Assembly: GCA_041390825.1 (NCBI GenBank)
Contig: JAWKPF010000017.1
Span: 32,842 to 96,841 of the forward strand
Origin: Thermomicrobiales bacterium
GTDB lineage: Bacteria > Chloroflexota > Chloroflexia > Thermomicrobiales > UBA6265
DNA length: 64,000 nucleotides
Direction of reading: 5' to 3'
In this document: positions 9,647 through 21,150 of the stretch, in pieces
How the letters are laid out: each line of letters starts with the position of its first letter
How positions within the stretch are numbered: position 1 is the first letter of the stretch
Made by a program: the position numbers and the translations under genes
Notes under the pieces: model-generated
The model's input: the letters and a program-made list of their open reading frames with translations, nothing else
What the model was told of the DNA's origin: nothing
The model's database searches: none

Positions 9647-12600
9647 TTGCCCGAATTCGCTCACCTGCACCTGCACACCGAGTACTCGCTCCTCGATGGA
9701 ATGGGACGCATTCCCGAATACATCGAACAAGCGCAGGAATCAGGCATCCAGCACCTTGCGGTAACCGACCACACGGCGTGCGTCATATGCCGCCTACGAT
9801 TTCTACAAGCAGGTGTCGAAAGCTGGACTACACCCTATCGTGGGCATGGAAGCGTATTTTGCGGAAGGCAAAGCGGGCCCTCCTCCGCCTGACGCATCGG
9901 AAGCGGAACGGAAGGCGCGACGCCGAGCATACCATCTCCTCCTGCTGGCGGAAAACGAAACCGGTTACGGAATCTGATGAAGCTCGCATCGCAAGCGAGC
10001 CTGAACGGCTTCTACTACCGGCCGCGGATCGATATCGACCATGCTCGCCAGACACCGCGACATCATCGCCACCTCGGCATGCCTCGGAGGCCCTACGGCG
10101 GGAACAACCTCCTCAACGAACGCCCTGATACTGCTCGTGACTATGCGGTGAAGCTGGCGGAGATCTTCAGGCGCGAACGGTTTTTCGTCGAGATTCAGGA
10201 TCACGGCCTCAAGGAGCAGCTCCAGGTCAACCGGGACCTGATCTCGCTCGCGAAGTCGTTCGGCTTGCCGCTCGTGGTGACGAACGACGTCTCCACTACT
10301 GCAAGCAAGCGGATTCCCCAGCGCGAGCTTCTGGTCTGCATTCAGACGCGAACACCACGTTGAACGACCCCAAGCGGCTCAAGCCCGAAACCGACGAGCT
10401 CTACCTGAAGAGCCCGCAAGAGATGTGGAATCGGTTTGCAGAACTGCCCGATGGTCCTGAAGAACTCATTGCGCCATCGCGGATATGTGCCAACTCGATC
10501 TCTCGCCTCAGGGCTTTCAGCTACCACGACTTCGATGTTCCCGCAGGGTATACGAACCACGAGTATCTGGAACACCTGGTGCGCGCGGGGCCGCCAGAAC
10601 GATACGACCTCTCTGATAGCGATGTGGAAAACAGAATCGCTTATGAGCTGCGCGTTATCGGGAACATGAAACTCACCAACTATTTCCTGGTGGTGTGGGA
10701 CTTCGTGCGCTTCGCCAAGGAGAACGACATTCCGGTCGGTCAGGCCGCGGTTCTTCCGCAGCGGGAAGCATCGTCACCTATTGTCTCGCGATCACGTCGC
10801 TCGATCCGCTCAAGCACGGATTGATCTTCCGAGCGGTTTCTCAACCCGGATCGTCTTTCCCTTCCGGATATCGATATCGACTTTGCGGACGATCGGCGCG
10901 ACGAGGTGATCCAGTACGTCGTCGGGAAGTACGGCGACGATCGTGTTGCGCAAATCTCCACGTTTGGAACCATGGCGGCGCGCGCATCGCTGCGTGATGT
11001 CGGTCGCGCGATGGGCATGCCGTTCAGCGAGATCGACCGGGTGGCCAAGCTCATTCGGCAGAACCAGGAATGACGATCGAAAAGGCGCTCGATCGCGTCG
11101 CCGAGCTCAACGACGTTCTCGAGGCCGACAAGCGCCTGCGCGAACTGGTCGACAATGCGAAGAAGGTCGAGGGCATCGCTCGCCACTCGTCCACCCACGC
11201 AGCGGGTGTGGTCATTTCTCGCGATCCGCTGATCGAGACGGTCCGTGCAGCGTGCGAGCGGCGGCAAGAGCGAAGGGCGAAGTCACCACCCAGTATCAAA
11301 TGGGATTGCTCGAGGAAATCGGTCTTCTCAAGATGGACTTCCTCGGCTTGACCACCCTCACGATCCTTCGGCGGGCTGTCGATCTCGCGCAGCGCAAGTC
11401 ACCCGACCTGACCATCGACGCGATTCCGCTGGAAGATGAAGAAGCATTTCTCCGTTTGCAGCAAGGCGGCGATCGGGGTCTTCCGGTTGAGTCGGCATGA
11501 CCACCCGCATGACCACCGAGGTGGCGCCGAACTCGTTCGACGACCTCATTGCACTCATGGTTGATCAGGCCAGGACCAGCGGGAGGAGCCGCCGAGTTCT
11601 GCGACCGCAAGCATGGGCGCTCACCGGCTGACTTCGGCCATCCCGACCTGGAGCCAATCCTGAAGGGCACGTTTGGCATTGCGGTCTATCGGAGCAGATC
11701 ATGCAGATTGCGAACGCGATCGCAGGATTCTCCATGGCGGACGCCGATGGCCTTCGCAGCGCCATGGGCAGAAGAAACAGGACTTGATGAGTCCTATCGC
11801 AAACCCTTCATCGAGGGCGCCGTCCTTTTTATGGCCTGACGGCGGCGTTGGCCGACGAGCTCTATTCCATGATGGCGCGTTTTGGCGGTTACGGATTCAA
11901 CAAAGCGCATAGCGCCGCGTACGCGGTGATCGCGGCGCAGACCGCCTATCTCAAGGCGCACTATCCGGTCGAATTCATGTGCGCGCTCATGACGACCGAT
12001 GGCGACAATCACGACCGGCTCGTTTCGGACGTGGCGCATGTGCGGCGGATGGGGCCATGACGTGTTGGGACCGATATCAATCGCAGCGCGCTCGACTTCC
12101 AGCCGGAAAACCAAGTCGAACGGCAAGGAATCGATTCGCTACGGACTGAGCGCCATCAAGAACGTCGGCAAGGGCGCGGCGGGAATCGATTCTGAAGCGT
12201 GGTGCGACCATCCCAATCAAGAGTTCGCCAGCCTGAGGATTTCGCCCTGGCCGGGGTCGACTGGACGAAAGTCTCCCGGCAGTGGCTGATTCGCTGGCCA
12301 AGAGCGGCGTGCTCGACTGTTTCGTCCGCGCAGCGTGATACTCAACCGGTTGGAACCAACGATCTCCGGCGCCATCGACCGGCGCGCGGCGGCCAAGGGT
12401 CAACTGGGATCTGGATATGCTCGGAGGCTCCGTCGCGAAACAAGTCGAGACGCCTGAATCGATCACCAGGAATCTCGCTTCCTTGCGGCAGCGGCTGTCG
12501 TGGGAGCGTGAGTTGCTCGGAATCTACCTGAGCGACCATCCAGTAAACGACGTCTTGCAGCGCGTCGGCAGCTATGGACGACAGGTCATCAACGATGTGC

Positions 12601-13200
12601 ATGACCGTTTTCCTGGCGATCGGGTGCGCATCATCGGTCAGGTCGATACATCACGGCGCTTCCTCACGAAAGCGAACAAGACAATGGCCATTATGGACTT
12701 CGAGTGACATGACCGGGACGATCGAGCTCGTGGCATTTCCGGAGACCTATCAGACGTTCCAGGATGCCTGGGAGGTCGATAACGTCATCGAGGTCGAGGC
12801 CAAGGTCGACCTGCGTGGCGAAAAAGCAGCTGATCTGCGAGCGCGTATTCGATTCGATCGACGCCCTCGGTCCAAGACCCAGCCAGCAGCAGGTGCATAT
12901 CGCGCTGGTGAGCGATTCGTCGGACGCAACGCCCGTATATCGACGAAATGCCGGTAGCAAAAGCTGCAGATCATCCGGGAACACGACGGTGATGAAGTCG
13001 GCCGTCCATCGGTAAATGGCGAGGACGACCTGCCGATGCGCAGCCGGACCTTGAAGGTCGAGTGGAACGAATTGCTGCAGGCTGAACTCCAGAACTTGCT
13101 CGGAGAGGACCTGGTGTGGGTCGAGCCACCTTGCGACAGGTTCTGGCGGCTTAAGCGCGAACTGGGCCTGGCGCGGAATAATTTGCTGTCCGCTTTCTGA
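9647..13200 (+). CDS. dnaE: DNA polymerase III subunit alpha, frameshifted
   Basis: DnaE is the catalytic subunit of the replicative polymerase. Starting from TTG at 9647, the PHP domain opens 'FAHLHLHTEYSLLDGMGR' and 'LAVTDHT'. Later blocks are 'RGSAAGSIVTYCL' near 10755, the catalytic-aspartate region 'LPDIDIDFADDRRDEVI' at about 10861-10910, 'YGDDRVAQISTFGTMAARA', and 'RHSSTHAAGVVISRDP'. After these come 'GLLEEIGLLKMDFLGLTTL', 'RFGGYGFNKAHSAAYAVI', 'LKAHYPVEFMCALM', and the OB-fold start 'VRIIGQVDTSRRFLTKANK' near 12625. The C-terminus ends 'LGLARNNLLSAF'. At least a dozen frame changes are needed, one producing TGA at 12705. Length and motif order fit a complete DnaE1 of about 1180 residues. 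Confidence 0.9.
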
Positions 13201-13224
13201 GTCATTGACCACAGGTCCACTGGA

Positions 13225-14391
13225 TCATCGGACAGCAGCCATAGATGACGTCTCTGGCCGGGCGAGTCCCATGGCGCGACGCACCCTCGACCTCGGTTGT
13301 GACCGGAATTCCCATCGGAGGAAGCTCGTTCCGGCGGGCGCCTTCCATGGCGAGCGACGTGCGCTCGATATCGCGCTTAGTCGTCGTCTGAGACGATCAG
13401 GAAGTTGCTGATCGGCCCAGCAATCGTCCGATCTCAGCAGTGTCGGCAAGCACCGCGCCACGCATCCGCTGAACACGGTGAGCAGCGCGATGGCTTCAGC
13501 AGAGCGCGCAACACCGGGCGCAGATGCCAGGAGGCCGACGGGCTGTCCAGAATGATCACCGAATTTCGACGTCAGCACATTGAACGAACCGGGGATGCTC
13601 TCCGGATCGCTGACAAAGGCGAGCAAACCAGCACGAATTGCGGCCTGCGTCGATGCCCAACACGGTTGCCAGTGAGGCGGCCATGAGCGTGTCGAAGACC
13701 ATAAAGTTCGCGCAGCCATCGAGCGCGTAACGCAGTTCCTGTCGCTCGCAAAGCAGAAGAACGCGCCTGCCGTGTGAAACTGCCAGCTGGTCACCGGCAG
13801 CCAGGCCAGGCTACTGCTCGTCTCGAGGTGTGATTCCGTCATCGGACCATCGAGCCCCAGGCCGACGAGCATGCGGTTGTGGGCCGGAGGTCGAGAGATC
13901 GGCCGCGACGGCCAGGTCTTCGCCGTTGAGGAACCATCCAGCCTTGGTTGACGACCGCCGTGAGCAACGCAGGCATGGCACCAAGCAGGCGGGCCGCATC
14001 ACCTGCGAGCAGACAATCTTCGCGATTGGCGCAGACGTTGTCACGCCAGCACCGGCAACCGCGGACTGGTCGCCAGCGTCGACGCCGTGGCCCAATCGAC
14101 CTCACGAATTGCAATGTCGATCGCCCCTTGAGGCCAGACCGGACTCCACCTTGCCACGGTCCCAGCTCTCCAACCTGGCGCACGCCATCGATATCGACTC
14201 GTGGCTCGACCACGTGGCAACCCGCAGGCCAGCGGTTCGCAGAATCGATTCGAGGATCTTGGCGACGAGCGTTTTCCCGCGGGAACTGGCGACGACCGGC
14301 CGCGAGCCAGTTGCAGACCGGCGCTGGTTGCCCACGAACGCCATTCGGAAAAGCTCGCGAACTCCGGTGAGGTCCGGACTAAACTACGGGC
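13225..14391 (-). CDS. Stand-alone Mur ligase family protein (cyanophycin-synthetase-C-terminal-like), frameshifted
   Basis: The start of the protein carries an ATP-binding motif in 'SRPVVASSRGKTLVAKILES' (family consensus TGSRGKTT), then 'ILRTAGLRVATWSSHE'. Other frames give 'DGVRQVGELGPWQ', 'IDIAIREVDWA', 'LTAVVNQGWMV' plus 'LNGEDLAVAADLS', and a C-terminal 'AAIRAGLLAFVSDPESIPGS FNVL'-type block. These follow the central and C-terminal domain layout of Mur ligases and of the C-terminal half of cyanophycin synthetase. The length (about 385 residues) leaves no room for an ATP-grasp domain. The substrate is unknown. It is last in a minus-strand run glmS-tatD-rdgB. Ends are approximate. Confidence 0.5.
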
Positions 14392-14993
14392 GCCTGCACC
14401 AATGAATTCGGCGTTCCAGGTCCGGCTTGATCGCGCGCACGGCGTTGCCGCCGCGGTGGCTGACCAGATCCTTTTCCCTGGTCGCTTCAGCTCGGCCATC
14501 GATCTGCCATCATCGAACAGGAAGACCGATCGTAACCAAACCCATTGGCCCCCTTCGGTATCGCTCCGGTGACGCCAGAACAGGTCCCCTCCACCGTCGT
14601 GACGAGCCCGTCGGCGTCGGCAAGCGCAAGCCAGCAAACAAACCTGGCCGATCGATCCTCGCCGCCGTTGCCATTCAGCAGCTTCAGGAGCTTCGATATT
14701 GCGGGCGTCCGAAGGCGGGCTGCCTGCGAATCGCGCCGATCCGATCCCCGGGGCTCCTCCCAGGGCTCGCACCTCGATGCCCGAATCATCGCCGAGCGTC
14801 AGACAGGCAGTCGCCTTGGCGACGGAGATCCGCCTTTGCTTCGGCATTCTTCCGATATGACTCCATTCCCTCTGGCGGCATCACCAGATCGAGTCCGGAA
14901 AGTCCCTCCACGCGAAACTCATCTCCCAATGGCCGTTCGAACTCGGCAAGTTTCCCAGCGTTCCCGGTGGCGATGAAATTGGCAGCCGTTCAT
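14392..14993 (-). CDS. rdgB: XTP/dITP diphosphatase (RdgB/HAM1 family), frameshifted
   Basis: RdgB hydrolyses non-canonical purine NTPs such as XTP and dITP. The composite protein reads 'FIATGNAGKLAEFERPLGD' (family N-terminus), 'GMESYRKNAEAKA', 'CLTLGDDSGIEVRALGGAPG' with the catalytic DDSGLxV-type motif, 'SARFAG', 'VEGTCSGVTGAIPKGANGFG' and 'YDPIFLFDDGRSMAEL'. Three or more frame changes are needed. The start region overlaps the tatD stop (AATGAATGATGA), suggesting coupling. No in-frame ATG is visible without correcting one base, so the start is approximate. Confidence 0.85.
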
Positions 14994-15793
14994 CATTCAT
15001 TGCGCAGCACCGACTGGCGCGGACGCGACGCCAATTGGAATATCTCCTCGGCGTTGGCGGTCGTCCGCTCAGCGATACGTTCGATGAGGATACAGCCAGC
15101 AGGTCAGCCAACGCCTGCGCGATGATCGGGATGTTTGCTGGGTATTGCGCCGTTCTTTCACGCCGCGTGGCGTCAGATGAGGAGCATCGGTTTCCAGGGC
15201 ATCCGAGTCCAGCGGTATCTCCCGAAGAGTTTCTCGCAAATCCGCTGAACCGGAGCGGGTCATCAGTCCGCCGATGCCGAACATGTCGCCCCGTCGAAGC
15301 GCGAAATCCTGGCCGATGCGCCATCCGTCGAATGAATGGAAAACCACTCGCACCGTCGGAAAGGCCTGGAGAATCTCGGTGAGCTCCGATTCGACATCGC
15401 CCCGCATGTGAACGATCACCGGTAGCGAGAACGACCGCGCGAGTTCGAGTTGATCGCGGAAAGCAGCCTTCTGTGACGAGCGATCGACCCATTCCCGGTA
15501 GTAGTCGAGCCCAGTCTCGCCAATCGCGACTGGATTCGTAGCGTCGAGCAAGCGTTCGAGCTCAGTTGCCACATCGTTCGACCAGCGGTCCGCTGAGTTC
15601 GGATGCATCCCGAGCGCGTAGGAAGCGTCCGGATGCTGCTCAGCCAGGGCGACGACCACCATCCAGCTCTCCGGTTCGTATCAATATTGATGAAACGGCC
15701 GGACTCCAGCCGCGCGCTGGCCTCGATGACCTGCGGCAAGTCTTTGGCGAACGCATCGTCATCGAGATGACCATGCGATTCGACGAATTCCAT
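14993..15793 (-). CDS. tatD: TatD-family metal-dependent hydrolase, frameshifted
   Basis: TatD proteins are TIM-barrel DNases/hydrolases. Starting from ATG at 15793, the first metal motif appears in 'MEFVESHGHLDDDAF' (HxH). Next come 'YALGMHPNSADRW', 'NPVAIGETGLDYYREW' (catalytic Glu), 'LPVIVHMRGD', 'VVFHSFDGW', 'LETDAPHLTPRG' and, in another frame, the C-terminus 'ERTTANAEEIFQLASRP' ending 'QSVLRNE'. Two or three frame changes are needed, near 15660 and 15070-15110. The gene starts 16 bases after the glmS stop and its own stop overlaps the rdgB start region. Confidence 0.88.
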
Positions 15794-15809
15794 TACGTTC
15801 CTCCGGCGT

Positions 15810-17554
15810 CACTTCACTGGCAGCGCTCTTGGCAGATTTCGCGGCTTGTCAGGATCATTCCCACGAAGCAGCGCTGCATGAATATCCAAGCATTTGGGCC
15901 GGCAGCGCCTGGACGAGCGGGGGCAGCGTCCCAGCATCTGGTGTTGGCAACCACACGCATCGAACACCGGGTCATCAGCCAGGCCGATACCGAAATGATA
16001 TGCCCACCACGCTCAGTTCCATTGCTCCGGAAATGATGTCCGCGTGGGTTTCGTCGTTCGGGGCATAGACGACGCATGGCGTGCCGTCCTGCACCAGCGC
16101 AGGTCACCCCATGCTTGAGTTCTCCCGCCGCGAATCCCTCCGCATGAATAGGAGACCTCTTTGATCTTGAGGGCGGCTTCCAGCGCGGTCGGGTACGGGG
16201 ACCAATCCACGGCCAATCACAAAGAGGTGCTCGGCCTCGTAGATGTCCCGCGCGATCGCCCGCACGCGATCGATCCATGCCGGCGACAGCATGTGGCGCA
16301 TCCCTGTCGCGGCCTCCTGGACGAGATCTCGCCAGGCCTCGGGCGTTCCAGCGTCAGCACATGAGCCGTCATGAGCAGCGTGGCAACTTTCGCGGTATAC
16401 GCCTTGGTCGAAAGCACGCACTGCTCCGGACCGGCCCCGAGATCGACCCGGATATCCACCATCCGCCGAGGGTCGATCAGGCGATGACCACCCCAGCCAG
16501 CGTTGCTCCCGCGCTCGCGCCGCCAGCATCGCTTCGATGTCCGGTAAGATTTCACCGCTCTGTGAAAACGCGATCGCGAGTGAACCCGGTTTCGAGAAAA
16601 ATGCTCGTAGTCGCCAACTCAGATCCTGGAGCGAAATTGACGCTGACGCGAAACAATTCTGCTAAAGAGATACGACCCGGTCAAGGGCCGCGACACCGTT
16701 CCACGACCATATACGCGCCGTACGATTCCCCGGATCGCATTGGCGGCGTCGATCACTCCCCAGCAGGGCTCGACGAGGCGCTCGAGGACGTCGGGCTGCT
16801 CGGCCATCTCTTTTGACATAAAATCAGGAAAACCGCCGAGTCCGTCTCGCCGCTCGTCCACCGGGGATCGGCGCCACCCAGCCATTAACGTCCCGGAGAG
16901 GTGCGAAATCGAAATTCCGTCCATGAAGCTACATTGGCAACCTCGCCATCCTCGAGATAGTGGATCTCGGTCGCATGTCGGCGAGCTATCTCGTCTGAGG
17001 CAATGGTGACCTTGCTGCAGTTGCGCCCGACGACGAGCGGCGACGTGCGTTTCGTAGCGTATCGATTCGACGCAAGGTCGAGCACGATCACCGCTCCAAG
17101 TCCATCGAGACGGGCGAAGACGCGCTCCAGCGCCTCCTGCCAGCGTGCGCCCGAAGCGCGCTCATCCTCGATCAGGTGCGCGTCGCTGCTATCCTGTTTC
17201 CGAGCGAAAGGGTATGCCCTTCGCCTCGACCTCGTTTCGAAGTTCCCGAAGTTCTCGACGATGCCGTTGTGTATGACAGCGATCGAACCTGAGCAATCGA
17301 GGTGGGGGTGGGCATTGGCGTGGGTGACGGCGCCATGTGCGCCACCGCGTGCCGAATCCGATTCCCGCATCTGAAGAAATCAACCGATGCGACCGAGGAT
17401 CTTCCCGATCGTTTTTCGTCAGCGCCAGTTGGCCGTCTCACTCCGACCGCCATCCCACAGAGTCGTATCCCCGGTATTCCAGCGTCTTCAGCGCCGCAAG
17501 GATCGCCGATCCGACACCCGTCGACTCGCCAACATACCCGAAGATCCCGCACAT
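15810..17554 (-). CDS. glmS: Glutamine-fructose-6-phosphate aminotransferase (isomerizing), frameshifted
   Basis: GlmS makes glucosamine-6-phosphate, the first committed step to UDP-GlcNAc. The N-terminus from ATG at 17554 reads 'MCGIFGYVGESTGVGSAIL' with the catalytic Cys2, then 'ALKTLEYRGYDS'. Further pieces include 'GAVTHANAHPHLDCSGSIAV', 'IHNGIVENF', 'YPFARKQDSSDAHLIEDE', 'FMSKEMAEQPDVLERL', and, in the SIS domains, 'RAIARDIYEAEHLFVIGRG'. The C-terminus reads 'NDPDKPRNLPRALPVK', a typical D-P-D-x-P-R-N-L-x-K-(S)-V-T ending. Many frame changes are needed. It is first in the minus-strand glmS-tatD-rdgB-Mur ligase run. Confidence 0.9.
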
Positions 17555-17975
17555 CGATCTGCGCTCCAGTCACGCATGGGCGCTCCGCCGCAATTGCGTG
17601 CGCCAAAGCAAGCGCGCGAGCAAAGGCGAATTTCCTTCGCTCGGCCAACAATTCGGTTCTCGATGGAGCGAGAGTGGGCTAAAGGGCAGTTCGAAAGGGC
17701 CTCTGTCGATCCGTTACCGAATCCGGTTTGCTCCTTGCGTAACGACTCTGCCAGCCGAGAAAGCGACCGCCGAAAGGTTCGATGGCTTCCACCTCGTCAA
17801 CCTGCGTCCTCCGAGCAGGTCAAGGCGCCAATCGATTGGAGACATCCGACGTCCCCCGCTCCGTTCTGTCCGCAGTGTACGCATCTCGCGCCCGATTGGC
17901 AATGGAAAACGGTATACTCTGGTTGCCGATGCAGGCATCCCCGTTGGTTCATTCGGAAAGGGCAACGGCACCAAT
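17555..17975. other. Divergent intergenic region between glmS and purB
   Basis: I see no gene in these roughly 420 bases. A TATACT at 17912-17917 resembles the -10 boxes used elsewhere and points toward purB, but the only TTG-like hexamer upstream (TTGGCA at 17895) is 11 bases away, too close unless bases are missing. I found no glmS ribozyme or purine riboswitch fold. Confidence 0.4.
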
Positions 17976-19294
17976 GTGATCCGTGCGGTACACCAGGCCC
18001 GAGATGGGAGCGGTGTGGAGTGACGATCACAAGCTGCAGGTCTGGCTACGCGTCGAGCTCGCGGTCTGCGAGTCCTGGCATCGGCGTGGCCGTTCCCGAT
18101 TGGGCCGATCAGGCTTGATCCGTGGCGCCAGTTGCGATCTCGAGCGAATGCAAGAGGTCGAACGCGAGATCGATCACGATGTCATCGCCTTCTTGCCGCG
18201 CCACCGGCGAAACCGTTGGAGAAGCTTCACGCTACATCCATCTCGGCCCTGACCTCGTCGGATGTTGTCGACACCGCCTTGTCCATCCTGGTGCGAGGTC
18301 CTGCGCAATCCTCGAGATCGACCTCGAGCGGTTGATCGAGGTCGTCGGGCAGCGAGGGCGGTACGCTACCGCAGCACCCTGCATGATTGGCAGAACGCAC
18401 GGCGTACATGCCGAACCCACACCTTCGGCCTGAAGTTGGCCGTGTGGTACGACGAGCTTCGCCGGCAGCTCGAACGGCTTCGCTGGCTCGCGAAGAAGAT
18501 GCGTGTTGGCAACTCTCCGGGAGCGGTCGGAACCCATGCGCACGTTCCTCCTGATGTGAAGGCGAAGTCTGCGAAGCGTTGGGCTTGCGACCAGCCCCGG
18601 CCTCGACCCAGATCATCCAGCGCGATCGGCATGCGTTCTTCCTCTCGGTGCTGGCTGGAATCGGCGCCACGATCGAAAAGGTCGCGGTCGAAATTCGCCA
18701 TCTTCAGCGGACAGAGGTCCGCGAGGTGGAAGAACCCTTTGGCGAGGGCAATCCGGGAAGCTCCGCCATGCCGCACAAAGCGCAATCCCGCATGAGTCGG
18801 AACGGCTGAGCGGGTTGGCGCGCCTTCTGCGGGGCTATGCCGTGACCGGCCTCGAAAACGTGGCGCTCTGGCGTAGGCGGCATCAGCAGCATCCTCGACC
18901 AGGCAGGAGTGCGATCTTCCGGAACGGCCATCATCATTCAGACTACTCGCTCGGTTGTTTCGCCGAGATTCTCGAGGATCTGACCGTCAACGAAGACCGC
19001 ATGAAACAGAATCTCGATCTCACCGGCGGACTCATCTTCTCGCAACGCGTCAGCATTGGGCCTCGTCGATGCCGGCATCGACCGGCAAGTGGCATACAAG
19101 CGGGTCCGAGGCGCATATGGACAACTGGCTGAACGGCTCGAGCTTCGAACAGGCGGTGCGTACGGACCCTGAGATCGCCGAGCCAAGATGGTCAGGAGCA
19201 GATCACCGAACTCTTCGATCCCTACCAGCAGTTGGGGCATGTCGATGCAGTTTTCGAACGCCTCGGTCTGAACAAACCAGCGGTGAGCACGTGA
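17976..19294 (+). CDS. purB: Adenylosuccinate lyase, frameshifted
   Basis: PurB cleaves SAICAR to AICAR and adenylosuccinate to AMP. The N-terminus reads 'RYTRPEMGAVWSDDHKLQVW' (consensus RYtrpeM..iWs...k). Later frames give 'MIGRTHGVHAEPT', 'VGTHAHVPPDVKAKS'-type lyase blocks, 'VEEPFGEGNPGSSAMPHK' (the fumarase/lyase signature, about 18726-18780), 'DYSLGCFAEILEDLTVNEDR', and the C-terminal 'ELFDPYQQLGHVDAVFERLG' ending 'LNKPAVST'. Many frame changes are needed. GTG at 17976 is the likely start if one extra base before the RYTRP block is removed; GTG at 17983 is the alternative. The stop overlaps the purC start. Confidence 0.88.
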
Positions 19295-20185
19295 CCGGCG
19301 CAGTCGCAACTCAGCTCCTCAAATTCGCTTCCCGCTCAGTGCGCCAAAGGCAAGGTTCGCGACTGCTATCTGCTGGGCGACGATCTGCTCTTCGTCGCAA
19401 GCGGCCGCATTTCCGCATTCGATGTCGTCGCTTTAGCGCGATTCCTGGCAGGGCGCCGTATAACCAGCTTTCGAATTTCTGGTTCGAGAAAACGCGAGAC
19501 ATCATTCCCAATCACGTCATCCAGTGCGGACTGCCGGATTCGGTCGAAACCAGCGACCACGCATGGTTCGACGCTCGTTCCCACCACAAGCGAAGCAGGC
19601 CGACCGAATCGACTTCGAATGCGTCGTCCGCGGCTATCTCGCCGGTTCTGGTTGGAAGGAATATCGATCTACTGGCGGCATCGCTGGGCTTTGAACTGCC
19701 GGTTGGGTTGCGGCGGGCCGCGCGGTTGCAGAACCGATCTTCACGCCTACAATGAAAAACGACATCGGTCACGATGAGAACATCACCGTCGAACGGTTGC
19801 GCGATCTTGTCGGCGCCGACCTATCCAGCCAGTTGGAGCGCGCGAGCATCGAGCTCTACACCTTCGCGGCAGCACATGCCGCAACGTGCGGGATGCTGCT
19901 GGCAGACACCAGTTCGAGTTCGGAATGATTCGAGGCCAGGATTGACCGTCATCGACGAAATGCTGACCCCCGACAGCGCACGCTACTGGGATGCGTCGAC
20001 GCATTCTCTGGCCGCGAGCCAGAGAGCTTCGACAAGCAATATGCGCAACTGGCTCGATTCCACCGGTTGGAACCACGAGCCACCGGCCCCGTCCCTTCCG
20101 GACGATGTCATCACTGGCACACAACAACGCTATATCGGCATTCAACGTCTCACCGGACGATCCGGTCTTGAGAGAGCGCCCTACG
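19291..20185 (+). CDS. purC: Phosphoribosylaminoimidazole-succinocarboxamide synthase, frameshifted
   Basis: PurC ligates aspartate to CAIR. The likely start GTG at 19291 overlaps the purB stop (GTGA). The composite contains 'KGKVRDCYLLGDDLLFVA'-like sequence and 'ISAFDVV' near 19350-19440, 'NQLSNFWFEKTRDIIPNHV', 'PIFTPTMKNDIGHDENIT', 'RLRDLVGADLSSQLERASIE', 'LYTFAAAHA', 'TVIDEMLTPDSARYWDAS', 'DKQYARNWLDSTGW' and 'PPAPSLPDDVITGTQQRYI'. These are the SAICAR synthetase motifs in order. Several frame changes are needed; the C-terminal limit is uncertain because it runs into purS. Confidence 0.86.
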
Positions 20186-20466
20186 AACGAGAAGTCGCAT
20201 TCGATTTGGCAGGTCGATGTGCTCGTCATGCCGAAAGCGAATACAACGACCCGGAAGGGGAGGCTATCCGTAATGGTTCACAGCCTTGGCTATTCTGGCG
20301 TGGAACGCGTGCGCGCTGGCAAGCACTATCGGTTGCAGCTCGACGCGCCAGCGCTCCGGCGCAGCCCGCGCCACCGCAGAGGAAATGGCCGAGAAGCTGC
20401 TTGCCAATCCAGTCATCCAAACCTATCTCATCGAATCGGTGACAGAGGCGCCGGAGCTTCTAGGCA
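20186..20466 (+). CDS. purS: Phosphoribosylformylglycinamidine synthase subunit PurS, frameshifted
   Basis: PurS is the small subunit that bridges PurQ and PurL in the three-part FGAM synthase. The composite reads 'SIWQVDVLVMPKAN', 'NDPEGEAIRNG', 'HSLGYSGVERVRAGKHYRLQ', 'LDAPA', 'ATAEEMAEKLLANPVIQTYL' and 'IESV', matching the PurS family from end to end in about 85 residues. Two frame changes are visible. It lies directly before purQ, as expected when PurL is the short (about 740-residue) form, which is the case here. Ends are approximate. Confidence 0.85.
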
Positions 20467-21148
20467 TGTCGTCGCAGATCGCGTTATCTACATTTCCCGG
20501 CAGCAATGGCGATCAGGATTCGTTCGACGCGCCACGCCCTGAACCTGTCAGCGCCAACGCGGATGATCGACTATCAAGGAGACCGACCTCTCCGGGTTGG
20601 CCGCCATTGTACGCCAGGCGGGTTCTCGTGTAGTGCACCTGCGTTGCGGGGGCGATCGCGCGATTCGCGCCGGTCATGGAGTCGCTCAAGGACTTTGCAG
20701 AGGGCGGTCCCGTGCCGGGACTCTGTAACGGCTTCCAGGTCCTGACAGGCGCATCTGCTTCCAGAGCGCTCCTTCGGAACGAATCGCTCAACTTCCATTG
20801 CCGATGGGTGAACATCCGGGTCAGCTTGCCAGACCACCATGGTTTTGAATTGGCGAGGTGATGTGCTGAACCTCCCGATTGCGCATGGCGAAGGCGCCTA
20901 TTTTGCCGATGACGCCACGCTCGACGGGCTCGAAGCCAACGGTCCGGGTGGTTTTCCGCTGACTGCGAAGCCGATGCTTCCCGGTCAGCCCGGGCGCCAA
21001 TTTCAATGGCTCGGTGCGTTCGATCGCCGGTGTTTGCAACGAGAAGGGTAATGTCGTCGGCATGATGCCCCACCCGGAACGGGCTTCCGATCCACTCTCG
21101 GACCCACCGATGGACTCAAAGATCCTCACGTCCGCGCTCGGTTTCTGA
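20466..21148 (+). CDS. purQ: Phosphoribosylformylglycinamidine synthase subunit PurQ, frameshifted
   Basis: PurQ is the glutaminase that feeds ammonia to PurL. The start ATG at 20466 reads 'MSSQIALSTFPGSNGDQDS'. Next come 'LPGGFSYGDY'-type sequence in broken form around 20615-20645, 'APVMESLKDFAEGG', the nucleophile-elbow region 'LCNGFQVLT' (Cys), 'LLRNESLNFHCRWVNIRVS', 'LPIAHGEGAYFADD', and the catalytic His/Glu block 'VVGMMPHPERASDP'-like near 21055-21090. It ends just before purL (TGA at 21146-21148, purL GTG at 21151). At least six frame changes are needed. Confidence 0.87.
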
Positions 21149-21150
21149 AT

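Noticed and set aside
9647..13200. Programmed frameshifting or inteins in dnaE
   Set aside because: There are far too many frame changes, with no common slippery site and no intein splice motifs.
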